Positions 33,853 through 42,412 of a stretch of DNA of 64,000 nucleotides are shown one piece after another. Source of the stretch: Acidobacterium sp. (GTDB lineage Bacteria; Acidobacteriota; Terriglobia; Terriglobales; Acidobacteriaceae); assembly GCA_003166955.1 (NCBI GenBank), contig PMUI01000113.1, positions 161,191 to 225,190 of the forward strand, in the 5' to 3' direction. The position numbers and the translations under genes are program-made. The notes below the pieces were generated by a model. It worked only from the letters and a program-made list of their open reading frames with translations. It searched no databases and had not been told where the DNA came from. Position 1 is the first letter of the stretch, and the number at the start of each line of letters is the position of its first letter.

Positions 33853-34599
33853 TTACTGGTCCAGCGTGAACTGCGCCCGCCGATTCTGCTGCCAGCACGC
33901 TTCGTTCTGCTCCGTGCAGAACTGCTTCTCTTTGCCATAGCTCACCGTGCGCAGCCGATCCGGGCTTACGCCTGCCGCCGCCAGCGCCTGCTTCGCCGCG
34001 TTGGCGCGGTTTTCGCCAAGCGCAAGGTTATACTCCGTCGAGCCGCGGTCGTCGCAGTATCCGCCCACCACTACCTTCAGCCCGGGGTGCTGATTCAGGA
34101 AGTTCGCGTTCGCCTGGATCGTCGACTGCGCGTCAGGGCGAACGTCGTAGCTGTCGTAATCGAAGAACACCGGCTTCACGGCACCTTCAAAGGCGTTCTC
34201 GTCGATGTTCGACTCCCCAATATTGCTGGGCGGCGGAGGCGCTGCCGAGGCCACCGTCACCGTCGCCGTCGCGTCGGCCGTTCCGCCGTCGCCCTGCGCA
34301 ATCAGGTGATAACTCGTCGTCTGCGTCGGCGACACCGTCTGCGTTCCCGCCGAGGCCACCTGGCCCAGGCCCACAATCGACACATTCGTCGCGTCCGTGG
34401 TCTTCCACGTCAGCGTCGAGCTGCCGCCCGGAGCAATCGTGCTCGGCTCGGCCGCAATCGTTGCCATCGGCGCGGGTGCGCTCGCCGGAGGAGCAGGCGG
34501 CGGCGGTGGCGCCGAATTCTTTTTGTGACACCCTGCGACTGTCAACAAAGCCGCCAGACTTGCGGCCACAACCAAAGACGTGCGATTCGAATATTTCAC
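33853..34599 (-). CDS. pal: Peptidoglycan-associated lipoprotein Pal with an extra Ig-like domain
   Basis: A 248-residue lipoprotein. The GTG start has AAGGAGGAG upstream; the lipobox is LTVAGC with Cys24. A Pro-rich linker leads to an approximately 80-residue Ig-like domain (STIAPGGSSTLTWKTTDATN...SYHLIAQ). The OmpA-like peptidoglycan-binding domain follows (VFFDYDSYDVRPDAQ; GYCDDRGSTEYNLALGENRANA). Standard proteobacterial Pal lacks the Ig-like part, which makes this protein longer. It anchors the outer membrane to peptidoglycan and cycles with TolB. The gene lies downstream of tolB. Confidence 0.93.
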   Translation of the reverse strand: MKYSNRTSLVVAASLAALLTVAGCHKKNSAPPPPPAPPASAPAPMATIAAEPSTIAPGGSSTLTWKTTDATNVSIVGLGQVASAGTQTVSPTQTTSYHLIAQGDGGTADATATVTVASAAPPPPSNIGESNIDENAFEGAVKPVFFDYDSYDVRPDAQSTIQANANFLNQHPGLKVVVGGYCDDRGSTEYNLALGENRANAAKQALAAAGVSPDRLRTVSYGKEKQFCTEQNEACWQQNRRAQFTLDQ

Positions 34600-34686
34600 G
34601 TTTCTCTCCTCCTTCAGGGAGCGTTTCAGTTTTTAACCAGGGCAAAAACGAAATCCACCTTCCGGCTTCCAGCTCGAGTCAACCTG

Positions 34687-36045
34687 TCATTTCCAGCTCC
34701 AGTTCGGCATCGTGTTGCTGCCGCCACCGTGGGTTAACTGCTGCTGATCTGTGCCATCGGCCAGCATCATCCAGATCTCGGTGTGCCCGTTCTGCTCCCG
34801 CTGAAAAACAATGTGACGGCTGTCCGGCGACCACGACGGAAAATCGTTGGCCCCGGAATCGTGCGTCAGCTGCGTCCAGCGTTTGCTCGCAATGTCCATC
34901 ACATAGATGTCATAACCGCCCGGCGCGCCCGGCCCGTATTTCCGGTCCCACGCAAACGTCAGAAACTGCCCGCTCGGCGACCACGATGGCGAAATCGCAT
35001 ACCCGCCGTCGGTCATCCGCGAGATGTTCGCGCCATCGGAATCCATGATGTAGATCTGTGGCAGTTTCGTCCGCCCGCTCACCCACGCCAGCTGCGAATT
35101 CGTCTTCGGATTCCACACCGGCGAAACATCGGGTCCGCGAAACGCCGTCAGCCGCCGCTCCCCATTGCCCAGCGCATCGCTCACGTAAATCTCCGGGTCG
35201 CCCGTGCGCCCGGAAGAAAACGCCAGCTTCGCTCCATCGCTCGACCACGCCGGCGACAGCGTCATCCCGCCCCACGCCGGAAACGCCGTCAGCCGCCCCA
35301 GGTCCAGCGAGAACATCCGCAGCGACCACCCGTTCTTGCCCAGCGAGGCGAACGCCACCCGCGAATTATCGGGAGAAACATGCGGCGACAGCGAAACCGT
35401 CCCCAAATGCGTCAGCTGCCGCTCGTTCATCCCGTCGTAGTCCATCACCGAGATCTCTTTGTTGCCGGTGCGCGACGAAACGAAGTAAATCTTCGTCTCC
35501 GCGATCCCGGCGATGCCGCCCAACTGCTGGATAATTTCGTCCGCAAAACGATGCGCAATCGTTCGCGCCGAATCCACGGTCGCCTCGCCGTTATACTGCT
35601 TGCCCAGCACCTGCGGATTCTGCTGGCCCTGCGTCGTGTTGTACAGGTACCCCTGCACCGCCAGGCGTCCGCCGCTCGGCGTCAGCGCCCCAAACGCCAC
35701 ATAATTTGCGTTCGCCGGCGTGGCCGACCAATCCGCCATCTTGATTTCCTGCGGCGACCCCGGTGTCGCGTTCGGGATCATGCTCTTCGAAACCACGTCG
35801 AAGATCCCGGCGTAGCGCAGATCGTTGTACAGCGTCTGGTCGAACGCCGATTTCAGCCCGCCCGTCTGCGGATCGGCCGACGCCGCCTTGAAATCCGCCG
35901 CGGCGATCCGAATCTTCGACACGCCCAAGTTCGTTCCCGTGCGCACCCAGTCCTGCGCCCGGACCCCGGCCAGTGGTACTGCCAAAAATGCGAGGAAAAG
36001 AAAAATCCGAAGAACAGTAAATTTCCGTGGGGAACTCGCGATCAT
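34687..36045 (-). CDS. tolB: Tol-Pal system protein TolB
   Basis: A 452-residue periplasmic protein with a signal peptide (VLRIFLFLAFLAVPLAGVRAQ). The N-terminal TolB domain (IRIAAADFK...LYNDLRYAGIFDVVSKSMIP) is followed by a six-bladed WD-like propeller with repeats such as SPAWSSDGAKLAFSSGRTG and FPSWSPDSRHIVFQRE. TolB binds Pal and TolA during outer-membrane constriction. It lies between the tolA-like gene and pal in the usual order. Confidence 0.96.
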   Translation of the reverse strand: MIASSPRKFTVLRIFLFLAFLAVPLAGVRAQDWVRTGTNLGVSKIRIAAADFKAASADPQTGGLKSAFDQTLYNDLRYAGIFDVVSKSMIPNATPGSPQEIKMADWSATPANANYVAFGALTPSGGRLAVQGYLYNTTQGQQNPQVLGKQYNGEATVDSARTIAHRFADEIIQQLGGIAGIAETKIYFVSSRTGNKEISVMDYDGMNERQLTHLGTVSLSPHVSPDNSRVAFASLGKNGWSLRMFSLDLGRLTAFPAWGGMTLSPAWSSDGAKLAFSSGRTGDPEIYVSDALGNGERRLTAFRGPDVSPVWNPKTNSQLAWVSGRTKLPQIYIMDSDGANISRMTDGGYAISPSWSPSGQFLTFAWDRKYGPGAPGGYDIYVMDIASKRWTQLTHDSGANDFPSWSPDSRHIVFQREQNGHTEIWMMLADGTDQQQLTHGGGSNTMPNWSWK

Positions 36046-36208
36046 GCTCTATCCATTTCTCATGATGTTCATCAGCAGCAGGGGCCGGACGGCTTGGCGG
36101 TGTGGCGGTTTGCGCGTTCGTTCTGTCAGAAGCGCAATTGCACGCAAGGGATTCCTCGCCGGTATGGGGAATCCATGAATCGACACATCAAAAACGATCG
36201 GCCCGCCC

Positions 36209-37018
36209 TCATTGGGTCGGCCGATCGTAGGTAAAAGTGTACTCCACCGATACGCTTCTGCCTGTGTACTGATCAGGCAACGGTCCGAAACTTCCCACCC
36301 GCTGCACCGCCTCCTTCGCCGTCTTGTTCAGCGACGGCGAAGGGCTCGGTTGCGGGAGCTGAATGCTGGAGAAACTCACGCTCCCGTCCCGCTGGACGGT
36401 GAACACCACCGAAACCTGGCTGCCAAACCGCGTGCTCGAGTCGATCTGGTACGTGTACCAGTTCTGGCTCACCAGCCGCGTAATCTTGTCCACGTACCAC
36501 GGGTACCGCGACGCAAAATCCCCGCCCTGCACCTGCACCGGGCTGTTGTTCTTAGCCGTAGCGTTGTTCATCGCGTGCGCCAGGTTCGTCGACGGAGCCT
36601 CCCCGTAGGTCGCCCGGTTCGGCTGGGTCGTCGGCTGCGCGTGCTGCGGCGACGGCGGCTGCGGCTTCTCTGCCGGCTTCAGCTTGTGCGTGGGCAGCGG
36701 AATGGCATCCGGCGGCGTAATCGGGATCGTCTCCTTGTTCGGCGGAGCCGGCGCCAGGCTCGGCTGTTCCGTCGCCAGCACATTCGGCGTCGGCGGCGTA
36801 ATCGACGGCAGCGGGATCGACGGCGCCGAGTTTACCAGGTTCGCCTGGATCGCCCCCTTCGGCCCGTTCACCCCCCACTGGTTGGCGCGAAAGCGTGCGT
36901 TCACGAACATCAGCAGCGCCACCGCCCCCAGCAGCGCCACGTGCAGCACCACGGACCCGGTCATCGGAACCCCAAAGGGCTCCCGCTGCTCCGCCATCGA
37001 CATGATTGTGTCCCGCAT
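36209..37018 (-). CDS. TolA/TonB-like energy-transducing protein
   Basis: A 269-residue protein with a single N-terminal anchor (SVVLHVALLGAVALLMFVNARF) and a Pro-rich periplasmic spacer (PSITPPTPN... KPQPPSPQHAQPTTQ). A C-terminal TonB/TolA domain reads YPWYVDKITRLVSQNWYT...VSVVFTVQRDGSVSFSSIQLPQPSPSPSLNKTAKEAV. Position before tolB argues for a TolA role. ATG 37018 is preceded by GAAGGGAG; longer readings run into a heptamer array. The tolQ/tolR (exbB/exbD) motor genes that normally precede it are not here; a repeat array and foreign-looking genes lie upstream instead. Confidence 0.87.
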   Translation of the reverse strand: MRDTIMSMAEQREPFGVPMTGSVVLHVALLGAVALLMFVNARFRANQWGVNGPKGAIQANLVNSAPSIPLPSITPPTPNVLATEQPSLAPAPPNKETIPITPPDAIPLPTHKLKPAEKPQPPSPQHAQPTTQPNRATYGEAPSTNLAHAMNNATAKNNSPVQVQGGDFASRYPWYVDKITRLVSQNWYTYQIDSSTRFGSQVSVVFTVQRDGSVSFSSIQLPQPSPSPSLNKTAKEAVQRVGSFGPLPDQYTGRSVSVEYTFTYDRPTQ

Positions 37019-37038
37019 CCGCTCCCTTCGTAACCGGC

Positions 37039-37136
37039 CCAGCTCCCGGCTCCCAGCCAGCTTCCTGCTTCCAGCTTCCAGCTTCCTGCTTCCTGCTTCC
37101 TGCTTCCAGCCTCCAGCTTCCTGCTCCCTGCTCCTA
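37039..37136. repeat. Long heptanucleotide array (AGCTTCC/TGCTTCC type) upstream of the tolA-like gene
   Basis: About fourteen 7-bp units, mostly TGCTTCC and AGCTTCC with CTCCC variants. It is the longest array in the window and sits directly upstream of the tolA-like start, where promoter or tolR sequence would be expected. Confidence 0.93.
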
Positions 37137-37259
37137 CCTAATAGTTTGACGCGCCCCACCCCCAAACACAACTCCGCGCGCCGGATTGGAACCCCCGCGC
37201 TCACCTCTGGTTGGATCCTGAAACCCCGGGCAACGGTCCTTAACCCCGTAAGGAAATCG

Positions 37260-37790
37260 ATGCCCCTTAGAAAAGGCGACAAGTTCAGCTTCGTTATGTT
37301 CGGCCCCAAGCCACCTCCCGAGCAGTTGCGGGACCGGTCGGTGCTGCTGAAGGGGGCAATTTTCGACGATGGTTCCACCTGGGGCGATCCGAAGTGGATA
37401 CAAATGTTGATTCTGCGTCGGGCATCCGCCTACCGATATGAAGCCGAAGCTTTACAGATCGTAATGGATGCAAAGGTTCGCTCTATGAATCCGAACACTC
37501 TGCTGCAACGGCTGAGGTCAACCGAACAGAGGCGGTTGCAGGAAGCAAAAACAACCCCCGAAATGCAAATGGCCGAGGGCGTGTTCGACGAGGTAACGCT
37601 ATTAATTCGAGATGCTCTCGCAGCGCAGCTCAATGAGGCACCCCTCATTGGCGCGCGGTCTATCAATTCCCGAAAACTGAGCAGTTACACTGACAGTGCC
37701 GTGGAAAGACTAACGCTCAGGATGCAGGAAATCGAGAGGGCGAAGCCATCCGTCGCAGATGTGAGTGTCGGAGTGGCGCTGAGCCATTGA
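37260..37790 (+). CDS. Protein of unknown function (176 residues)
   Basis: A soluble 176-residue protein, ATG at 37260 with AAGGA five bases upstream. The first 30 residues are beta-like (GDKFSFVMFGPKPPPEQ); the rest is helical and charged, with RLRSTEQRRLQEAKTTPEMQMAEGVFDEV and RLTLRMQEIERAKP. I recognise no family. Its codons use more A/T in third positions than the surrounding genes, which suggests transfer from another source. It stands between the Tol operon and a broken gene and is transcribed opposite to Tol. Confidence 0.65.
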   Translation: MPLRKGDKFSFVMFGPKPPPEQLRDRSVLLKGAIFDDGSTWGDPKWIQMLILRRASAYRYEAEALQIVMDAKVRSMNPNTLLQRLRSTEQRRLQEAKTTPEMQMAEGVFDEVTLLIRDALAAQLNEAPLIGARSINSRKLSSYTDSAVERLTLRMQEIERAKPSVADVSVGVALSH

Positions 37791-37815
37791 AGGTCGTCGA
37801 TGTCTGGAGGTCCGC

Positions 37816-38385
37816 ATGCGTCTTTCATCTCTTATCGGCTGCTTGATGATTTTCGCGCCTGCGGCAGGCCTCGCCGGGACGCAGGGAGTGACAATCTGCT
37901 TGGTCCAGACCAGCGAAAACAGAGGAGAAATCGCACGGTCAGCCGGGCAGGATGCCAGGAATCTGTCCCGCTATCTCGACTCCGAGACCTTGCCGAACGG
38001 GACACCGATTTATTCCTATCGTTATCGTTGGCGTCCACCCGGCCGACGTTGACCGGGTGACCGAGCAGCGTAACTGCAACTATGTGGCTGAGTTGTTACG
38101 CCACGAGAGTGTGGATGCCGCCCAGCCTTACTCGCCCCCCCAGTCGGCTCGTCCCTCGGAGGATCGGAACCTGCGGGCCTGGAGCCGGCAGAGCCGTCGC
38201 AGTTTGGAGACCGGCCTATGATTCTCTTCACGCTGCGCAAGGCCGGCTCGCACAAGGTGATCGGTCACGTGGCAGCGCCGCTGCTGGCACGCTGGGGCAG
38301 GAGCGCCACCGTAAAGTTCGACCCCTACCCGCTCTTCGTTAAAGAGATCAAAAAGAGAATTGCGAAGGCCGAGGCACAAGAATGA
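37816..38385 (+). pseudogene. Twice-frameshifted gene for an exported protein of unknown function
   Basis: A strong ribosome site (GGAGG) precedes ATG 37816. The first frame encodes a signal peptide and CLVQTSENRGEIARSAGQDA up to PNGTPI (about 38010). The sense continues in the next frame as IPIVIVGVHPADVDRVTEQR to QPYSPP. At a C7 run (38134-38141) it returns to the first frame and reads through PAEPSQFGDRPMILFTLRKAG to KKRIAKAEAQE and a TGA at 38383. The joined product would be about 189 residues. Either the gene is dead, or the two shifts are sequencing errors; the homopolymer makes the second especially suspect. Family not recognised. Confidence 0.7.
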
Positions 38386-38481
38386 TTCGCAGAGCGACGA
38401 CTTAGAGCCGTTGGTGATCCGCGGCGGCTGCGGCACGGCTGAGCTTGCCCATTCAAAGACGCCAACCCTGTTGCGCGGTCG

Positions 38482-41148
38482 CTATAAGGTTGGGTGTAGT
38501 GTGTTCGCGGACGGAGCGGTTGAATCCAGTTTGAGGATGAGCATGGTCATGTCGTCGTGCTGGGGGGCTCCGGCGGTGAATTTGTCGCAGGCGGCGAAGA
38601 GGGCTCGGAGGACTTCGGCGGCGTCTTTGGCGCGGACCTTAGTGGCGGCTTCGATCATGCGGTCTTCGCCCCATTCTTCGTCGTCGTGGGTCATGGCTTC
38701 GCTGATGCCGTCGGTGTAGAGGAGCAGGAGGTCGCCGGGTTCGAGGGTGAGGGCCTGCTCGAGGTAAGGCGCGAGCGGGAGGAGGCCGACGACCGGGCCT
38801 CCGGCTTCGAGGCGGATGACTTCACCGTTGCGAAGCAGGACGGGAGGATTGTGGCCAGCGTTGACGCACTCGAGGCGGCGGGTCTTTGGGTCGTAGGCGG
38901 CGAAGAAAAACGTGGCGTAGCGGTTCGAGGCTGAGGCTTCGTAGACCAGCACGTTGATCTTGTGCATGAGGTCGGCGAAGTTGCGGGGACTGTTGAGGGA
39001 GACGCCGCGGAGCGAGGCGCGGAGGCTGGCCATCAGGAGGGCGGCGGAGATGCCTTTGCCGGAGACGTCGCCGATGGCGAGGCCGAGGCGGCCATCCTCG
39101 AGACTGAAGACGTCGTAGTAGTCGCCGCCAACGCCGAGGGCCGCGCGGCAGGCTCCGGCGAGGGAGGCGTCGACGATGTCGGGCATCTCCTGAGGGAAGA
39201 GGCGTTCCTGAACTTCGCGGGCGATTTCCATTTCGCGATTGACGCGCTCGCGCTGGGCCGCTTCGGTGGCGAGGGAGTGCGCGAGCTCGCTGACTTCGAG
39301 AGCGAGGCCGGTTTGGCGGGCGACGGTTTGCAGAACCTGGAGGTCGGTGCGGGACCAGGCAGCTTCAGAGCGCTTGGGTCCGAGGGCCATCACGCCCATG
39401 AGGCGATTGCGGCCAGGAAGCGGGACGAGGAGTTCGGCGTTGAGGAGGTCGAGGGCGCGGCGCTCGGCGGTTCCGGCCATGAGATACCAGGCGTCGGGGT
39501 CATCGCGATAGAGGCGGGCGGGCTCGTTGGAGTTGGAGAGGTAGCGGATGGAGGAGGCCTGCGCGGGCAGGGCGAGGGTGCTGTCGGCGGAGAAGCCGAG
39601 GGCCTGCTCGAGGTGGAAAGCATCGCCATGGCGGAGGAGCATGGCGATCTGGCGGATGTGCAGCGTATCGCAGACGGTGCGGGCGACGGTTTCAAGGAGA
39701 GGTTTAGTTTCGGTGAAGCGGCGGACCTCGTCGGAGAGCTCGTTGAGCATGACCTCGGCGTTGTAGGCTTCGCGGAAGAAGCGGCGGTCGAGCCACTGCT
39801 CCAGGCGTTTGCCGACGCCGAAGCGGAGGGCGATGATGAGGACGAGAAAGACGAGGGCGGCCCAGACGTCGGAGGGCTGCGGCACGCGGCGCTCAAACAT
39901 GGGCAGGAAGAGGCGGATTCCGATGACCGCTAGCAGGGCGATCTGCAGCACCCACAGTGTGGCGCGGGCAAGAGCGTAGCGGCTGCCGATGCGCAACAGC
40001 ACACGAACGTCGAGGGCGCGCTGGACTACGACGACGTAGGCCAGAGTGAGCGGGGCGATCATGAAGAAGAGGGCCCCGGCACTGCGAATCCAGTAGCCCG
40101 CGGTGGAGTTGCCGGTGATGCGCCAGGGGGGTGGCAGGTCAGGCAGGAGCACGAAGACCAACAGGAGCGCGCCCATGCCGATGCTCATGCCTGTGGTGAG
40201 GACGCGCAGACGGCGGCGGGCGTCTTCGGTGGAGGCGGAGCGCAGCTTGTCGAGGGTAAGGACAAGATAGAGGATGACGCAGAGGAGGTTGAAGGTGTTG
40301 ATGACGGTGCTGGCGATGTCGCTGGCGCGGTTGAGGATGGGGCCGTCGCCGCCGCCGTAGTTCTCCATATAGAGGGAGGGGTAGAGGGCGCAGAGAGCAA
40401 CGCCGAAGACGCCAAAGAGGATCCACTTGATCCATGGGGCGCGGGCGTCGATGCGGGAGCGCTCGGGGAAGTAGATTCCGAAGATAAGCAGGGCGGGTGA
40501 GCCGGCAAGCTGTTGTGTCTCGTACCAGAAGTTGCGGAGGAAGAGGGAGACGCCGCTGGCGAGGCCGGCGTTGATGAAGACGACGCTGGGGAAGGTGAGT
40601 AGGACGAGCAGGAGCCAGGCGTTGCGATCGGCGGGACGGGTAAGGACGACCCAATAGCCGATGAGCAGGCACACCAGGGTGAGCAGGCCGATGAGAAGAA
40701 AGCCCTGCCAGAAGGCCCAGGTGGGCGATAAGCGGCCGTAGGAATACGGGCGTCGGACCAGGGTCAGGGTTCTGTCAGCTTCGGAGCCATCGGGGCGGGT
40801 GACGTCGACCTCGAGGATGTCGCCAGGATGGCTCTCGGAGATGGTGGCGTCCCACTGGGCGAGGCCGGTGTAGGGGGCTCCGTTGAGTTTGTCGAGGCGA
40901 TCGCCGGCGGCGAGGCCGATGGCACGGGCTTCCGGCTGAAGACTGTTGTTCTCGATGCGGCGAGAGTCGGAGTCGTAACGGAAGGGGATATTGACGAGCT
41001 GGTCCCAGTGAATGCGGGTGTCCCAGAGATCAACGATGCCGGCGATCCAGTAGCCCAGGCTGGCGACGATCCAGAGAGCCAGAAAGAGGCGCAGAAGATT
41101 GGGTGAGACGGGCTTCTTTCTGGTCCGACGTTTCATCCGTGGGGACAT
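38482..41148 (-). CDS. SpoIIE/RsbU-type PP2C phosphatase with PDZ, 7-8 membrane helices and GAF domain
   Basis: An 888-residue membrane protein: an N-terminal helix, a PDZ-like region (about 60-140, LAAGDRLDKLNGAPY), seven or eight membrane helices to about 430, a GAF domain (about 470-630), a coiled linker EMEIAREVQERLFPQ and a PP2C phosphatase with metal ligands in GGDYYDV, IGDVSGKG, YTDGISEA and HDDMTML. RsbU-like phosphatases dephosphorylate anti-anti-sigma factors in stress responses. No STAS or anti-sigma gene is adjacent, so its partner is encoded elsewhere. The start is ambiguous between ATG 41148 and ATG 41136. Confidence 0.94.
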   Translation of the reverse strand: MSPRMKRRTRKKPVSPNLLRLFLALWIVASLGYWIAGIVDLWDTRIHWDQLVNIPFRYDSDSRRIENNSLQPEARAIGLAAGDRLDKLNGAPYTGLAQWDATISESHPGDILEVDVTRPDGSEADRTLTLVRRPYSYGRLSPTWAFWQGFLLIGLLTLVCLLIGYWVVLTRPADRNAWLLLVLLTFPSVVFINAGLASGVSLFLRNFWYETQQLAGSPALLIFGIYFPERSRIDARAPWIKWILFGVFGVALCALYPSLYMENYGGGDGPILNRASDIASTVINTFNLLCVILYLVLTLDKLRSASTEDARRRLRVLTTGMSIGMGALLLVFVLLPDLPPPWRITGNSTAGYWIRSAGALFFMIAPLTLAYVVVVQRALDVRVLLRIGSRYALARATLWVLQIALLAVIGIRLFLPMFERRVPQPSDVWAALVFLVLIIALRFGVGKRLEQWLDRRFFREAYNAEVMLNELSDEVRRFTETKPLLETVARTVCDTLHIRQIAMLLRHGDAFHLEQALGFSADSTLALPAQASSIRYLSNSNEPARLYRDDPDAWYLMAGTAERRALDLLNAELLVPLPGRNRLMGVMALGPKRSEAAWSRTDLQVLQTVARQTGLALEVSELAHSLATEAAQRERVNREMEIAREVQERLFPQEMPDIVDASLAGACRAALGVGGDYYDVFSLEDGRLGLAIGDVSGKGISAALLMASLRASLRGVSLNSPRNFADLMHKINVLVYEASASNRYATFFFAAYDPKTRRLECVNAGHNPPVLLRNGEVIRLEAGGPVVGLLPLAPYLEQALTLEPGDLLLLYTDGISEAMTHDDEEWGEDRMIEAATKVRAKDAAEVLRALFAACDKFTAGAPQHDDMTMLILKLDSTAPSANTLHPTL

Positions 41149-41260
41149 AGTAGAGCATTTCTATGATGGAGAGCGGGGATTCTGGCCGCGGCGAGCGATC
41201 CTGGGGCTGCGGCGTTATTCTTGTTACGCACTCATACGCAGTGGGGAGGGGCAGAAGTTC

Positions 41261-42214
41261 ATGCGAGTTTCTTTGGCAGGTTTGTTTCTTGTTGCGGTTT
41301 CGTGCGCGGCGCAGACGAGGCCGCAGATTGTGGGCGTTTCCCATATCGCGGTGTACACGAGCGATGCGGCGAAAGCGGAGCACTTTTATGTGCACGATAT
41401 CGGGCTGAAGAAGGGCGACGATCCGGAGAACAGCAGCGGGGTTCGGTATTACGTAAACCAGGAGCAGTTTGTCGAGGTGCTGCCGATGCCGGCCGATGCG
41501 GGCGCGAACCGGCTGGATCATCTGGCGTACATTACGCGGAGCGCGGAGCAGATGCGTGCGTATCTTAGCGCGAAGTACGTGGGCGCGAAGGGCGTGACGG
41601 TGCCGGATGCGGTGAAGAAGGGGAGCGACGGCAGCGTGTGGTTCGACGTGCAGGATCCTGAGGGGAACAAGGTGGAATTTGAGCAGCCCCCGGAGAAGGT
41701 GCTGGGGACGAAGAGCACGTCGGCGCTGTATACGCTGACGGGCGCCGATCCGATCGGGCGGCGGATGATTCACGTGGGGATGTTCGTGCGCGATCGCGAG
41801 AAGGAAGACACGTTTTATCGCGGGGTGCTGGGGTTCCAGCCGTACTGGTACGGCGGGATGCACGAGCACACGGACTGGGTTTCGCAGCAGGTTCCTGACG
41901 GGCACGACTGGCTGGAGTACATGGTGTACAACGGGACGGGTGCGCCGGACCATATTTCGCAGCAGCAGTTGGGGGTGTTGAACCATTTTTCGCTGGGCGT
42001 GGTGAATATGGAGAAGACGGTGACGACGCTCTACGAGGAGGATCGGCTGGGGGACGCGCCGGCGCGGCCGCAGATGGGGAGGGATGGGAAGTGGCAGTTT
42101 AACTTTTTCGATCCGGACCTGACGCGGGTGGAGTTGATGGAGTTCTCGGCGGCGGGGAAGCCTTGCTGCTCGGAGTTTACGGCGGCGAATCCCGCGCCGG
42201 ATGGGCAGCCCTGA
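41261..42214 (+). CDS. Exported VOC-superfamily (glyoxalase/dioxygenase fold) protein
   Basis: A 317-residue protein with an N-terminal signal peptide (MRVSLAGLFLVAVSCAAQ) and two VOC modules: IVGVSHIAVYTSDAAKAEHFY...VWFDVQDPEGNKVEFEQ and RRMIHVGMFVRDREKEDTFYRGVLG...FNFFDPDLTRVELMEF. Each has the His and Glu positions used for metal binding. VOC enzymes include glyoxalases and ring-cleaving dioxygenases; export to the periplasm is unusual. GGGGAGGGG lies upstream of ATG 41261. It precedes the formate dehydrogenase gene but a heptamer array separates them. Confidence 0.82.
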   Translation: MRVSLAGLFLVAVSCAAQTRPQIVGVSHIAVYTSDAAKAEHFYVHDIGLKKGDDPENSSGVRYYVNQEQFVEVLPMPADAGANRLDHLAYITRSAEQMRAYLSAKYVGAKGVTVPDAVKKGSDGSVWFDVQDPEGNKVEFEQPPEKVLGTKSTSALYTLTGADPIGRRMIHVGMFVRDREKEDTFYRGVLGFQPYWYGGMHEHTDWVSQQVPDGHDWLEYMVYNGTGAPDHISQQQLGVLNHFSLGVVNMEKTVTTLYEEDRLGDAPARPQMGRDGKWQFNFFDPDLTRVELMEFSAAGKPCCSEFTAANPAPDGQP

Positions 42215-42219
42215 AAAAC

Positions 42220-42279
42220 AGGGAGTAGGCAATAGGCAATAGGGAGTAGCTGGGAGCCTGGAGCCGATAGGCAATAGCG
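42220..42279. repeat. Intergenic heptanucleotide array (GGGAGTA/GGCAATA type)
   Basis: About eight units (GGGAGTA, GGCAATA twice, GGGAGTA, then more diverged ones) start right after the VOC-gene stop. Confidence 0.85.
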
Positions 42280-42412
42280 AGCATGGCTCGAGGTGGCGGA
42301 GTCCACCGCTGGCTTTGTGGCATCGTATGGAGAGTGGCTGCGTTTTGCGTTAACACTTGCTGTTACGGGTCCGTGATAGGATGACGAGCGCTGCAGCGAG
42401 GGATAGTGGGCT

